A stretch of DNA of 64,000 nucleotides from Caballeronia sp. LZ062 (GTDB lineage: Bacteria; Pseudomonadota; Gammaproteobacteria; Burkholderiales; Burkholderiaceae), in contig NZ_JARTWB010000001.1 in the NCBI RefSeq assembly GCF_031450785.1, forward strand, positions 868,001-932,000, written 5' to 3'. Numbering within the stretch: position 1 is the first letter of the stretch; each line of letters begins with the position of its first letter. Below the pieces are notes generated by a model. That model did no database searches and was not told the origin of the DNA. It saw only the letters and a program-made list of their open reading frames with translations. Shown here in pieces: positions 36,044 through 51,520 of this stretch. The position numbers and the translations under genes are program-made.

Positions 36044-36919
36044 TTAGCGCAGCACGACGGTGCGCTCGCCGTTGATGAACACGCGTCGCTCAACGAACGC
36101 CTTCACCGCACGCGCGAGCGTGATGCATTCGACATCGCGCCCGGTCGCGAGCAGACGCTCCGGGCTGTAGGAATGGTCGACGCGCTCCACTTCCTGCTCG
36201 ATGATCGGGCCTTCGTCCAGATCGTCGGTGACGAAGTGCGCGGTCGCGCCGATCAGCTTCACGCCGCGCGCATGGGCCTGATGGTACGGCTTCGCGCCCT
36301 TGAAGCCGGGCAGAAACGAATGATGAATGTTGATGGCGCGGCCCGCGAGCTTGCGGCTTGTTTCGCCGGAAAGAATCTGCATGTAGCGCGCGAGAATCAG
36401 CAACTCCGCGCCTGACGTCTCGAAGAGATCGAGCACGCGCGCTTCCTGCTGTGGTTTGGTGTCCGCCGTGATCGGCAGATGATGAAACGGCAGCCCGTGC
36501 TGCGAGGCGAGCGGCGCGAGATCCGTATGATTCGACGCAATGCCCGCGATATCCATCTTCAGTTCGCCCATGCGCCAGCGGAACAAAAGGTCCGCGAGAC
36601 AGTGCTCGAGCTTGGACACCATGATGAGCACCTTCGGACGCACGGCGAGATCGTGCATGGCCCACATCATCGAGAAGCGCGCGGCAATCGGCGCGAATTC
36701 GCGTTGCAGCATGGCGAGGTCGAGCGTGTCGTCCCGGCGCGCGGCATGGAAGACGCAGCGCACGAAGAAGCGTTCGCTCAGGTCGTCGTCGAAGACGCTG
36801 AGTTCGTCGATATAGCCGTGATGGTGTTCCAGAAAGCCGACGATTGCGGCCACCTGGCCCGCTGCGCTCGGACACGCGACGGTGAGCACCAGCTGATTGA
36901 GGCGGGATTGCGGTGACAT
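36044..36919 (-). CDS. purU: Formyltetrahydrofolate deformylase
   Basis: This 291-residue enzyme hydrolyses 10-formyl-tetrahydrofolate to formate and tetrahydrofolate. It has an N-terminal ACT-like regulatory domain (residues 10-90, FLEHHHGYIDELSVFDDD) and a C-terminal formyltransferase-fold domain with INIHHSFLPGFKGAKPYHQA and GATAHFVTDDLDEGPI. The start at 36919 was chosen to give the family N-terminus (MSPQSRLNQLVLTVACP). In this locus it would recycle tetrahydrofolate loaded by sarcosine oxidase, complementing fdhA, which handles free formaldehyde. Confidence 0.95.
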   Translation of the reverse strand: MSPQSRLNQLVLTVACPSAAGQVAAIVGFLEHHHGYIDELSVFDDDLSERFFVRCVFHAARRDDTLDLAMLQREFAPIAARFSMMWAMHDLAVRPKVLIMVSKLEHCLADLLFRWRMGELKMDIAGIASNHTDLAPLASQHGLPFHHLPITADTKPQQEARVLDLFETSGAELLILARYMQILSGETSRKLAGRAINIHHSFLPGFKGAKPYHQAHARGVKLIGATAHFVTDDLDEGPIIEQEVERVDHSYSPERLLATGRDVECITLARAVKAFVERRVFINGERTVVLR

Positions 36920-37036
36920 GCGTGCTCCACGTTCGAAAGAATGCGTCGCCCGGAATGGGGCGAGCGTCTCGCTAGTAGAGCAAACGGAACGGCGCACGCG
37001 ATAGAAGCGGTGCGCCGTCGCACTGGTACGAAAGCG

Positions 37037-38356
37037 TCAGCCCGCTTGCAGGCTCACGCGTTCCTGCGCGGACATCAGCATGGCGCGCATCGGCGATTGA
37101 ATGGCGACGAAGTGCACCATCAAGCTCGACGGCTGCTGGAAATACCAAGGCGTGTTGAGGCTCATGCAGTCATGGCCGCTGTGCAGCGTCCAGCCGAGGC
37201 GCTCGCGCAGCAAATTGGCGATGATCGTCTGGTCGCCGCCGTTCGCGTAGGTGCTGGATTTGTCGGGCGCGGCGCTCACGTGGCGATAGATTTCTTCGAC
37301 GAAAGCCGCGTTCTCAGCCGTGCGCCTGAAGCCGAGCACGCCCGCGTTGATGACCCACGGACCAATGTCGTGCGCGGCGAGAATGTCTCGATTGGCGAGC
37401 AGCGGTTCGAGCGGCTTCTTCTGATTGACGAAGAGGATGTCCGCATCGATCCAGATCATCCATTTGTGTTGCGGCAGATGCTTGCGCAGAAACCACGGCT
37501 TGAGCCACGTGCCGGTGCTGCCGGGATCGGCGTCGGCGGGCGTGTCGCGATAGACGTAGAGCGTGTAGCCGTGACGCTCGCAATAGCGCCGCATGTTCTG
37601 CTCCGCGATTGCGCCGTAGTTGCGCACGTTCGGCGTGTAATACGTCACCAGCGCAATGGGCCGGCCGGGATTGAAGACGCTGAAGGGCTCGGCGCTCGTG
37701 TATGCCGCGTGCCGCGAAAAGTCGAGCAGACGCGCGCCTTTCTGCTGACAGTCGTTGATGTGCTCGGCGAGCGCGTTGCGAAACGACGGATGGATGAACC
37801 CGTACATCTCCTGTTCGGACATGACGATGGTCCACAAATTAGCTTGCTTCGCCCATACCGGTTCGAAGCGCGGATTGCAGAACATGGCGCACATGATGCC
37901 GCCGCGCTCGCCGTGCGGCTCGATGTAGTCGAGCGGGGAGAGGAGCTGGATTTCATCGTCGGTGCTGCCGCAAATCTTGCATTGCTCGATGCAATGAACG
38001 ATGAAATCGCGAATGGGCTGCGTATTGCGCCAGACCTGAACTGCCGTCTGTTCTTTGCCGGTGTTGCCGCCGAGCGCGGGCAGAAGGTGCTGACGGCCGT
38101 CGGCCATCGGTTCGACCGGATGCATGTTGAGCACGAGGCAGTCTTCGCTGAAGCAGACGAGCAGCGCATGTTCGGGCATCTGCCGCAGATGATGCAGCAC
38201 CGTTTCGTATTTCAGCAGCAGGCGTTGCGCTTTGGCTTCGAGCCCGATCATCGATATGGCTTCGTGTTCGTAGCCGAGTTGGGCGCAATAGTGCTTGTGG
38301 TTCGCGAGCACTGCGGGTGCATCGACGCGTAGAAAGCTCAGGCAGCGGGTAGTCAT
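37037..38356 (-). CDS. Putative glycosyltransferase (GT34/GMA12-like)
   Basis: This 439-residue protein has a C-terminal half resembling galactosyltransferases of the GMA12/MNN10 type. It shows ALVTYYTPNVRNYGAIAEQN, then WLKPWFLRKHLPQHKWMIWI and the DxD-type motif DADILFVN, and later INAGVLGFRRTAEN. The N-terminal 230 residues are less clear but contain another DxD-like stretch (CFSEDCLVLN). No signal peptide or membrane segment was seen. An upstream in-frame extension to 38590 was rejected as arginine/proline-rich shadow sequence. It is on the same strand as the NRPS-like gene upstream (gap of 241 bases). The acceptor is unknown. Confidence 0.75.
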   Translation of the reverse strand: MTTRCLSFLRVDAPAVLANHKHYCAQLGYEHEAISMIGLEAKAQRLLLKYETVLHHLRQMPEHALLVCFSEDCLVLNMHPVEPMADGRQHLLPALGGNTGKEQTAVQVWRNTQPIRDFIVHCIEQCKICGSTDDEIQLLSPLDYIEPHGERGGIMCAMFCNPRFEPVWAKQANLWTIVMSEQEMYGFIHPSFRNALAEHINDCQQKGARLLDFSRHAAYTSAEPFSVFNPGRPIALVTYYTPNVRNYGAIAEQNMRRYCERHGYTLYVYRDTPADADPGSTGTWLKPWFLRKHLPQHKWMIWIDADILFVNQKKPLEPLLANRDILAAHDIGPWVINAGVLGFRRTAENAAFVEEIYRHVSAAPDKSSTYANGGDQTIIANLLRERLGWTLHSGHDCMSLNTPWYFQQPSSLMVHFVAIQSPMRAMLMSAQERVSLQAG

Positions 38357-38597
38357 AGGTCGTACGGGAACAATGCGGATGTTGCTTGGTTGCGGTTTTT
38401 TACAGTTTTTCGAAGTATGGGGACGGTGCGTTCGTAGCGGAATCGGGCGTGTCTGAAATCGAACGATTTCGATGGACGCGCCGGGAACGAGGGAGGCGGC
38501 GGTGGACGGCGCGAAGGGGATTGGCCGAAGCGCCGCGCGGCACGTGTCTGCAAATCGTCGCGGAGCCTGTTGCGCTGGCGCGAACCGCATCGGCGCT

Positions 38598-41666
<3,069 letters not shown>

Positions 41667-42001
41667 GTTCCGACGCACCTTTGAGCTGCGCTGCGTGATG
41701 AACTCTTTTTGCTTCGCGGCGAACTCCGAAAATCTCTTATTTTCCGGAACCACGCTCGGCCGCCGAATCAGGTATGCAAACGAGAGTACCGCGAGCGAAA
41801 TTGCCGCAATGTGCGACCTCGCACAAAGGACCGTTCGTGTTTATCCGCCTTTACGCACTGTGCGCGGTGCGCTTCTACTGGCGCTGATAATGCCGTCGAA
41901 AGAAACGAGAAACCTTTCGGATTTCAAAATGCTTCTGGATAGCGCGCGGTCATGCATCGATTGCAAGAATTGATGCCCCAATCGGGGCAGGAGAAAAGGG
42001 A
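41667..42001. promoter_or_regulatory. Divergent intergenic region, NRPS-like gene and thioesterase gene
   Basis: These 335 bases are less GC-rich than the flanking genes and hold the start regions of two divergent genes. A 102-codon frame (41665-41973) runs through it but shows no family resemblance and is probably not a gene. The right end carries a good ribosome site (CAGGAGAAAAGGGA) for the thioesterase. No operator could be named. Confidence 0.5.
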
Positions 42002-42429
42002 ATGAACACCGTTTATCGCGATTGCGTGAGAACCGAATGGGTCGACTACAACGGGCATTTGCGCGATGCGTTTTACCTGCTGCTCTATAGCTTTGCCACG
42101 GATGCGTTCATGGACCGCATCGGCCTCGACGATGCCGGACGGCGCGCACGGCATCGCACGCTATTCACGCTGGAAGCGCATATCAGCTATTTGCGCGAGA
42201 TGAAGGAGGGCGCCGCCGTGCGGATCGACGCGCGCGTGATCGCGCGGGACAGCAAGCGCGTGCATCTCTATCTGGAAATGTTCGAAGGCGATGCCGCGCA
42301 GGCCGTATCCGCCTGCGAACAGATGCTGTTGCACATCGATTCGAGCGGAGCGCCGAAAGCCGCTTCCTTCGACGACGACATTGCCGCGCGCATCGCCGAC
42401 CATCCCGCGATCGCGGCGAAGGACGCGCG

Positions 42430-44712
<2,283 letters not shown>

Positions 44713-44765
44713 ATGAAACGCTCCGGGTCTGGCTGAACGGAGGCAATTTCCGTTCGAATACGTCC

Positions 44766-44796
44766 AGTATCGACCTTCCAATGACTGGAAGGTCAA
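44766..44796 (-). promoter_or_regulatory. CueR-type copper-responsive promoter of copA
   Basis: On the minus strand a -35 box TTGACC (44791-44796) and a -10 box GATACT (44766-44771) are separated by 19 bases. Between them lies the dyad ACCTTCC-N7-GGAAGGT (44773-44793), the consensus for the MerR-family copper regulator CueR. The over-long spacer is the hallmark of MerR-type control. No cueR gene is in the window. Confidence 0.93.
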
Positions 44797-44806
44797 GCGC
44801 AGCTTT

Positions 44807-45457
44807 TTAGCCGCGCGACGGAGGGTTCATGGTGGCGCGCATGGCATCGGCGAGCGCGTGCGCCGCGTCGCCGCCGCGCTGGCGCAAGCCCTCGACCGCG
44901 CCTAGGCGGTCGGCATCGGCCTTGTTCTGCGAGAGCTTCGCCTTGCCGACAAGACGCGTCACCTCGATCTCGATGCCGACGATCGCGCCCAGCATCTGAT
45001 CGATGTAATCGCGCGGCGCGTCGCCCATCTTCCACGGCGCGGGCTCGGCCGCTTCCATCTTGCGCGTGAGCCGGGCGACGACGCCGCGCACGTAGGCTTC
45101 GTCGTCGCGCACGGTGATGCGACCGTGCGCATGCACGACGACGTAATTCCACGTCGGCACCTGACGATGCGTGTCCTGCTTGCTGGGATAGAAATTCGGC
45201 GAGATATACCCGGCGTCGCCCTGAAAGATGACGAGCACGTTTTCGCCCGCCGCGACTTCTTTCCAGACCGGATTAGCCCGCGCGACGTGCGCGCGCAGGA
45301 TGCCGTGCGCGCTTGCCGACGGGTCGAACTCGAAGGGAATGTGGTTTGCGTCCAGCCCGCTGGGGCCGTGCGTGACTAGCGCGCCGAACGGATTTGCGGC
45401 AATCAGCGCGTGAAGAACATCGGCGCGGTTTTCTTCGAAGTGGGCGGGCAGATACAT
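44807..45457 (-). CDS. paiB: PaiB-type FMN-binding protein
   Basis: This 216-residue protein belongs to the PaiB family of FMN-binding split-barrel proteins, annotated as transcriptional regulators. Typical stretches are [62 protein letters not shown] and [20 protein letters not shown]. It lies upstream of copA on the same strand, but the copA promoter sits between them. Its role in this organism is unknown. Confidence 0.92.
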   Translation of the reverse strand: MYLPAHFEENRADVLHALIAANPFGALVTHGPSGLDANHIPFEFDPSASAHGILRAHVARANPVWKEVAAGENVLVIFQGDAGYISPNFYPSKQDTHRQVPTWNYVVVHAHGRITVRDDEAYVRGVVARLTRKMEAAEPAPWKMGDAPRDYIDQMLGAIVGIEIEVTRLVGKAKLSQNKADADRLGAVEGLRQRGGDAAHALADAMRATMNPPSRG

Positions 45458-45721
45458 CGGTTCGCTCTATGACGGTGGAATGACGAACGGCAAGAATCCG
45501 ATGTTACGCGATGCCGGCGCATGCGGTTTGCTTCAATCTTCAGCGCCTTATGGCGGTTTTGGCAGCGGCTTCTTGCCTATCATCAGCGGATACGTTAAAA
45601 CCCGAATTTCGAGATAGTTTCCGCGCCCGCAACAAAGGCGCACACGTGAAGGCGGCAGCATCGGTTTGCGCGCCGGAAGATGCGTCAACCCATGCCAGAC
45701 AAGAACCGGACTCCCATTCGA

Positions 45722-47188
45722 ATGAACCTACAACGACGCTGGACCTTCCCGCTCAATGCCGCTTTTTGTTTGAGCGCGAGCCTTGCCGGAGCCGGCCTTC
45801 TTGCCGGTTGCGCGGCGACCAAGCCGCCCGAAGCCAAAGCCAGCACGGGCTGGGTGAAGGACCAGGTGGCGGATGCCTACACGTTCGGCTTTCCGCTCGT
45901 CGCCTCGGACATCGCTCGCGAGCGGGCGAGCGGCAATGCGGCGCAGTCCGGCCGCGCGCCGCTCAACACGTTCCGGCACGCGAGCGCGCTGCCGCCTGTC
46001 GGCGCGGCGGGCTGGGCAAGCGTCGATACGCTGGATTCGACCGCATGGCTCGATGTCTCCGCCGATCCCGTCGTCGTCTCGCTGCCTGCCGCGCCGCGCG
46101 GGCGCTATCTGGATGCCCGGGCCTTCGACGCGTGGACCAACGCGCTTTATTCCAGCGCCGACACGACGCCGTATCCGAAGATGCAGCTGATCGCGTTCGT
46201 CCCGGCGGGCTGGACCGGCACGCTGCCTGCGGACGCGACGCGCGTCGAATGCCGCACGCGCTACGTGTGGCTATCGGTGCGCGTGCGTGTGAACGGTACG
46301 CGCGATGTGCGCGAGGCGCGCAAGCTGCAAACCGCGATGCACATCGAGCCGCTCGCACCCGCGAAAGGTTCCGTCGCCGATGCGACGCCCGCCGTTACCG
46401 GCGCGTGGCCCGGCGGCAGCAGCGGCCAGCAGCCGGCCGTGCCGCCGCTGCCCGCCGCGCCGTTGACGGCATCGCCCGGTGCGCAGGCCGAATCGCTCGA
46501 CGCGAGCGCCTTCTTCGCGCGTCTTGCCCGGTCGCTCGACGACAATCCGCCCGCCACCGCCGACACGCCCGCGATGAGCCGTCTCGCCGCGATCGGTGTG
46601 AAGCCCGGCGAGCCGGTGCAGTTCAAGACGACGGACGCGCCGGTGCTCGACGCGGGCATCGCGGAGGCGCGCGAGCGGCTCTCGACCGTCCCGCCCAACG
46701 CGATCACGAAGAACGGCTGGACGTGGTTCGGCGATGGCGTCGGCAATTACGGGACGGACTACACGCTGCGCGCCTATCTCGCGCGCCGGCAACCGGCGAC
46801 GAGCACGAAAGACGGCGAAGCGAAGCCGGTGGCTTTGGCCGATAGCGACGGCCACGCGCTCAACGGCGCGAATGCGTACGTGCTGCACTTCGCCCCGAAC
46901 CAGCTTCCGCCCGTGCGCGGTTTCTGGACGCTCACGGCCTATACGAAAGACGGCGCGCTCGCCGACGCCAAAGTGCCGCGCCTCTCGATTTCCGATCGCG
47001 ATCGCCTCAAGAAGAATCGCGACGGTTCCATCGACGTCATTGTGTCGTCGGACTCGCCGGGCAAAGCGCGTGCGTCGAACTGGCTGCCCGCGCCCGCAGG
47101 CGAGTTCCAGCTGACGATGCGCCTCTATGCGCCCAGGCCGCAGGCGAGCGACGGTTCGTGGGCGCCGCCGCCCGTTGAGCGGCACTAA
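45722..47188 (+). CDS. DUF1254/DUF1214 lipoprotein
   Basis: This protein of about 488 residues has a lipoprotein signal (LAGAGLLAGC, lipobox cysteine at residue 30) followed by a DUF1254 region (GFPLVASDIARERASG, APLNTFRHASALPP) and a C-terminal DUF1214 region (LHFAPNQLPPVRGFWTLTAY). Proteins of this type are secreted or lipid-anchored and have no assigned function. A low-complexity alanine/proline segment (about residues 235-255) separates the two domains. ATG codons at 45680 and 45692 are alternative starts; 45722 gives the most usual signal length. Confidence 0.85.
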   Translation: MNLQRRWTFPLNAAFCLSASLAGAGLLAGCAATKPPEAKASTGWVKDQVADAYTFGFPLVASDIARERASGNAAQSGRAPLNTFRHASALPPVGAAGWASVDTLDSTAWLDVSADPVVVSLPAAPRGRYLDARAFDAWTNALYSSADTTPYPKMQLIAFVPAGWTGTLPADATRVECRTRYVWLSVRVRVNGTRDVREARKLQTAMHIEPLAPAKGSVADATPAVTGAWPGGSSGQQPAVPPLPAAPLTASPGAQAESLDASAFFARLARSLDDNPPATADTPAMSRLAAIGVKPGEPVQFKTTDAPVLDAGIAEARERLSTVPPNAITKNGWTWFGDGVGNYGTDYTLRAYLARRQPATSTKDGEAKPVALADSDGHALNGANAYVLHFAPNQLPPVRGFWTLTAYTKDGALADAKVPRLSISDRDRLKKNRDGSIDVIVSSDSPGKARASNWLPAPAGEFQLTMRLYAPRPQASDGSWAPPPVERH

Positions 47189-47320
47189 GCGCCGTCACGC
47201 GCGAGTTCACAAGAGTTTTGACAACGTTCGTGCGGCGCGTCGTCGTATACTCGGGCATCCCCCTCCCGAGACGGCGAGATCGCGCCGCGCCGATGCGCGC
47301 ATCGCGTCGCCGCGCATCGA

Positions 47321-50300
47321 ATGTCGAGCACCACGAAGTCAACGTTTTCCACGGCCGGGCAAACTTTGCGCGGCGTGGTCCACGCGCGCCGGACGCGGCG
47401 CATCGCAATCGGATTCATCGTCGCGCTGCTGGTTATCGGCGTGCTGAGTTTCTTCGTCGCGCCGCCGGTCATCCGGCACGTCGCCGAACAGCAGCTCGCC
47501 CGACAGCTCGACCGGCCGGTCAGCATCCGGCGCATCGCGCTCAATCCCTATACGCTCGATCTCGAAGCCGACGACGTGCATATCGGCGAAGCGCCCGGCC
47601 ACGCGGCGAGCGCGCCGGGCTTCGTCGATGTCTCGCGGCTCGTCGTGCGGGCGTCGTGGGCGTCGCTCTTCCGGCTCGCGCCCGTCGTCGATGAACTGAA
47701 GATCGACTCGCCGCGCGTCAGCATCGTCCGTTACGACGCCGAGCATTTCAATTTCTCGGATTTGATCGCGAAATTCTCGAAGCCCGCGTCGCCGCCTTCG
47801 GACAAACCCGCGCGGTTCTCGGTGTCGAATATCCGGATCGAAAACGGACGCATCGACTTCGATGACCGGCTGACGAAAACGAAGCACATCATCGACCGGT
47901 TCGCGCTCGGCGTTCCGTTCATCGCGACACTGCCGTCCGCCACGGACATTTTCGTGACGCCGCTCTTGCAGGCGCGCATCGACGGCTCGCCGCTCGTGCT
48001 GAAAGGCCGCACCAAGCCGTTCGCGCAGTCGCGCGAATCCGAGATTGCGCTGACGCTCGACGGCCTCGACGTGCCGCACATGGCGTCGTATGCGCCCGCT
48101 TCGCTGCCGGTGGCCGTTAAAAGCGGGCGGCTTTCGACCGACCTCAACGTGCGTTTCGCTATTTCGGGCGACGTGCCGACCATTCGCATCGACGGCACCG
48201 CCGATCTCGCCGACGCCGCCGTGACCGACCGCGCGAACGCGCCGCTCATCGCCGCGCGGGCGCTGCACGTGAAGATCGCGAATATGGAGCCGCTGCGCAG
48301 CGTCTATCACTTCGACGAAATCACGCTGTCCGGGCCGGACGCGCATCTCACGCGCGATGCGTCCGGCGTCTTCAACGTGACCAAGCTCGCGTCGCCTTCG
48401 AAGCCTGAGACCGGCAAGCCGGACGACAACAAGTCGCCGCCGCTGGATCTCGCGATCCGCCACCTCGCCATCGACGGCGGGCGCCTCGCGTATGCCGACG
48501 ATCTGTTGAAGCAGCACGTTGAAGCCGCGTTGACGGACCTCGCCGTCACGCTCGACGGTTTCTCCACGCTCGGGAAAACGCCCGCGCGCTACACGCTCAA
48601 GACCGCGTCGGACAAGGGCGGCACGCTCGGCGCCTCGGGCAACGTCACGCTTACCGCGCACACGGCAGACGCGAAGATCGCGCTCGACGCGCTGGCGCTG
48701 CCGCCGCTGCAACCGTACATCGCGAATCTGATCGCGGCGCGCGTCGTCGCGGGCACGGTGAGCGCGAATCTGCCGGTGTCGGTCGACTGGTCGAAGCCGG
48801 ATGCCGGCGTGCAGGTCGGCGCGGGCGATGTCGCGCTCGCCGGACTCACGCTACTGCCGTCGAACGCCGCGGGCGCGACGCCGATCAAGCTCGGCTCGGC
48901 GGTCGCGAAGATCGGCAAGGTGGATGTCGCCGCGCGCACCGCCGCGCTCGATAGCGTGCAGGTGAGCGGCCTTGCGCTTGCGGCGACGCGCCGGAAAGAC
49001 GGCAGCATCGATCTGGCCGCGCTCGCCGGCCCGCACGAGGCCGCGCCGGAGCAGACCGCGACGCGCAAGGTCCAGAAGGCGCAGCAGGCTGGTCCGGCGT
49101 GGCGTTATCAGATCGGGCAGATCGGGCTGGACGGCGCATCCGCTACGTTCATCGACGAGACGCCCGCGCGGCCCGTGAAGCTGACCGTCGCGCCGCTGTC
49201 GGTCAACGTCAGGCAGTTCAGCGACGACCTCACGAAGTCACTCGCCGTGGACGGCAAGCTCGCGCTCAACGGTCGCGGCGCGCTCGGCGTGAACGGCAAT
49301 GTCACCGTCAGTCCGCTCAAGCTCGCGCTGCACGTGAAGGGCGATCAGGTCGATGCCTCCGCTTTCGAGCCGTACTTCGGCGACAAGCTCAACGTGGAAG
49401 TGGCGAGCGCATCGCTCAACGCGAACGGCGACGTGACGCTGTCGGGCAGCGGCAAGACGCTCGCGGCGACCTACAAGGGCGACGCGTCGCTCACGGACGT
49501 GCGCATGATCGACAAGGCGACCTCGGACCGCTTCGCCGGCTGGAAGCTGCTCGGCCTCACGGATCTGAAGGCGAGCTACCGTGAGCGCGGCACCGACGTT
49601 GAGGCGGCGCGCGTTACGTTCGCCAATTTCTACGGGCGCGTGTTGCTGGACGCGCAGGGCAAGCTGAATCTGAAGAACGTCGTCGCGAGCGACAACGCGC
49701 CCGCGCAATCGGTCACTCAACCGGCCGCGTCCGCGCCTGTTGCCGCGAGCGCGCCTGGCGAGACAGCGAAATCGGGGCCGCCGCTGAACATGCGCTTTGG
49801 GCAGCTCGTGCTGCAGAACGGCCGCGTCACCTACACCGACAACTTCATCAAGCCGAACTACACGGCGAATCTCGTCGCGATCAACGGGACCATTGGCGCG
49901 TTCGGCACGCATTCGACGACGCCCGCGCCCGTGGATGTCACCGCGAAGCTGGCGGCAAACGGGCCGGTGTCGATCAAGGGGCAGGTGAATCCGCTGATCG
50001 CGAAACCCGCGCTCGATCTGACCGCAAGCGCGCACGACGTCGAATTGACCAACCTCACGCCTTATTCCGCGAAATACGCGGGCTACCCGATCACGAAGGG
50101 CAAGCTGAACGTCGATCTGCACTACATGCTCGCCGACGACAAGCTGACGGCGAACAATCATCTTTTCATCGATCAGCTGACGTTCGGCGATCACGTGGAC
50201 AATCCGAGCGCGACGAAGCTGCCGGTGCGGCTCGCCGTATCGCTGCTCAAGAATTCGCGCGGCGAAATCGACGTGAACATTCCGATTTCCGGATCGCTGT

Positions 50301-50971
50301 CGAATCCGGAGTTTTCGGTCGGCGGACTCGTTTGGCAGGCCATCCTCAACCTCGTGCAGAAGGCCGTCACCGCGCCTTTCTCGCTGCTGGCGCACGCGTT
50401 CGGCGGCAGCGGCGAAGAGCTGAACTACGTCGAATTCGACGCCGGATCGGCCACGCTCACCGATGCCGCGCAAAAGAAGCTCGACACGGTCGCGAAGGCG
50501 CTCGCGGACAAGCCGTCGATCCGGCTGGACGTGACGGGGCGCGTCGATCCCAAGGTGGACGAGCCGGGCTTGCGCAGCGCGTGGCTCGACGCTCAGGTCA
50601 AGCGCGCGAAGGTGCGCGACATGTCGGGCAACGGCGAGAACGTCGACTGGGCGAACGTTAAGGTGTCCGGCGACGACTACGACAAGTATCTGACGAAGGT
50701 CTACAAGTCCGCGGATTTCAAGAAGCCGCGCAATATGATCGGCCTGACCAAGAGCTTGCCGGACGCCGATATGAAGGCCGCGCTGCTAGAGAACGCGCCC
50801 GTCGACGAGGCGTCGTTGCGCGATCTCGCTCAGCGGCGCGCGCAGGCGGTGAAGGAGTATTTCGACGGCAAGATCGACAGCAGCCGGATTTTCGTGGTTG
50901 CGCCGAAACTGACCGCCGAGGGCATCGACGATAAAGGCGCTGGAAGCCGCGTGGATTTGGGCCTGAAGTAG
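47321..50971 (+). CDS. Large AsmA-like/DUF748 envelope protein
   Basis: This 1216-residue protein has one N-terminal membrane segment (IAIGFIVALLVIGVLSFFVA, residues 28-47) followed by repeated beta-rich AsmA/DUF748 modules (for example HFNFSDLIAKFSKP, GRIDFDDRLTKTKHI, LRFGQ-like repeats). The C-terminal 200 residues contain an OmpA-like stretch (VEFDAGSATLTDAAQKKLD). The family is thought to bridge the periplasm and help in lipid movement or outer membrane assembly; the exact role here is unknown. It has no obvious operon partner. Confidence 0.88.
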   Translation: MSSTTKSTFSTAGQTLRGVVHARRTRRIAIGFIVALLVIGVLSFFVAPPVIRHVAEQQLARQLDRPVSIRRIALNPYTLDLEADDVHIGEAPGHAASAPGFVDVSRLVVRASWASLFRLAPVVDELKIDSPRVSIVRYDAEHFNFSDLIAKFSKPASPPSDKPARFSVSNIRIENGRIDFDDRLTKTKHIIDRFALGVPFIATLPSATDIFVTPLLQARIDGSPLVLKGRTKPFAQSRESEIALTLDGLDVPHMASYAPASLPVAVKSGRLSTDLNVRFAISGDVPTIRIDGTADLADAAVTDRANAPLIAARALHVKIANMEPLRSVYHFDEITLSGPDAHLTRDASGVFNVTKLASPSKPETGKPDDNKSPPLDLAIRHLAIDGGRLAYADDLLKQHVEAALTDLAVTLDGFSTLGKTPARYTLKTASDKGGTLGASGNVTLTAHTADAKIALDALALPPLQPYIANLIAARVVAGTVSANLPVSVDWSKPDAGVQVGAGDVALAGLTLLPSNAAGATPIKLGSAVAKIGKVDVAARTAALDSVQVSGLALAATRRKDGSIDLAALAGPHEAAPEQTATRKVQKAQQAGPAWRYQIGQIGLDGASATFIDETPARPVKLTVAPLSVNVRQFSDDLTKSLAVDGKLALNGRGALGVNGNVTVSPLKLALHVKGDQVDASAFEPYFGDKLNVEVASASLNANGDVTLSGSGKTLAATYKGDASLTDVRMIDKATSDRFAGWKLLGLTDLKASYRERGTDVEAARVTFANFYGRVLLDAQGKLNLKNVVASDNAPAQSVTQPAASAPVAASAPGETAKSGPPLNMRFGQLVLQNGRVTYTDNFIKPNYTANLVAINGTIGAFGTHSTTPAPVDVTAKLAANGPVSIKGQVNPLIAKPALDLTASAHDVELTNLTPYSAKYAGYPITKGKLNVDLHYMLADDKLTANNHLFIDQLTFGDHVDNPSATKLPVRLAVSLLKNSRGEIDVNIPISGSLSNPEFSVGGLVWQAILNLVQKAVTAPFSLLAHAFGGSGEELNYVEFDAGSATLTDAAQKKLDTVAKALADKPSIRLDVTGRVDPKVDEPGLRSAWLDAQVKRAKVRDMSGNGENVDWANVKVSGDDYDKYLTKVYKSADFKKPRNMIGLTKSLPDADMKAALLENAPVDEASLRDLAQRRAQAVKEYFDGKIDSSRIFVVAPKLTAEGIDDKGAGSRVDLGLK

Positions 50972-51021
50972 CAGCGTTAGCCGAACGGACGATCTCGAAG
51001 AACAGCGGAGGGCGAATTAGG

Positions 51022-51501
51022 ATGAGCGAAACCGGAGATTCGGAAGAAAACGGGAGTCAGCCGATGGGAACGCCTTACGAGCAGGACGTCGTCGCGTGGG
51101 CCAGGGAACAGGCCGCGCTGTTGCGTGCAGGAAAGCTCACGGCCATCGATATCGAGCATATCGCAGAGGAAATCGAGGACGTGGGCAAGAGCGAGCAACG
51201 GGAATTAGCGAGCAGGATGTCGGTGTTGCTGGCGCATTTGTTGAAGTGGCAAGTCCAGCCGGAGCGACGCGGAGCGAGCTGGCGAACCACGCTGCGCATC
51301 CAGCGCATGGCGATCGAGCGGCGTCTCAATAAGACGCCGAGCATGAAACCCATGCTTTCTGATCAAGACTGGATCAGCGATATGTGGGGCGATGCCCGCC
51401 AGCAGGCAGCGAACGAGACGGGGATCGGCGTGGCCGCCTTTCCCGAAACCTGCCCCTGGCCGATGACGCAAGTCCTCGATCCGGAGTTCTATCCCGAGTG
51501 A
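51022..51501 (+). CDS. DUF29 family protein
   Basis: This 159-residue protein matches the DUF29 family (YEQDVVAWAREQAALLRAGK, DIEHIAEEIEDVGKSEQREL, LLAHLLKWQ, PWPMTQVLDPEFYPE), small cytoplasmic proteins of unknown function common in cyanobacteria and proteobacteria. An ATG 42 bases downstream (51064) gives the more usual N-terminus and may be the real start. It begins 50 bases after the AsmA-like gene. Confidence 0.88.
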   Translation: MSETGDSEENGSQPMGTPYEQDVVAWAREQAALLRAGKLTAIDIEHIAEEIEDVGKSEQRELASRMSVLLAHLLKWQVQPERRGASWRTTLRIQRMAIERRLNKTPSMKPMLSDQDWISDMWGDARQQAANETGIGVAAFPETCPWPMTQVLDPEFYPE

Positions 51502-51520
51502 GCGCACGCGCGACCTCGCG

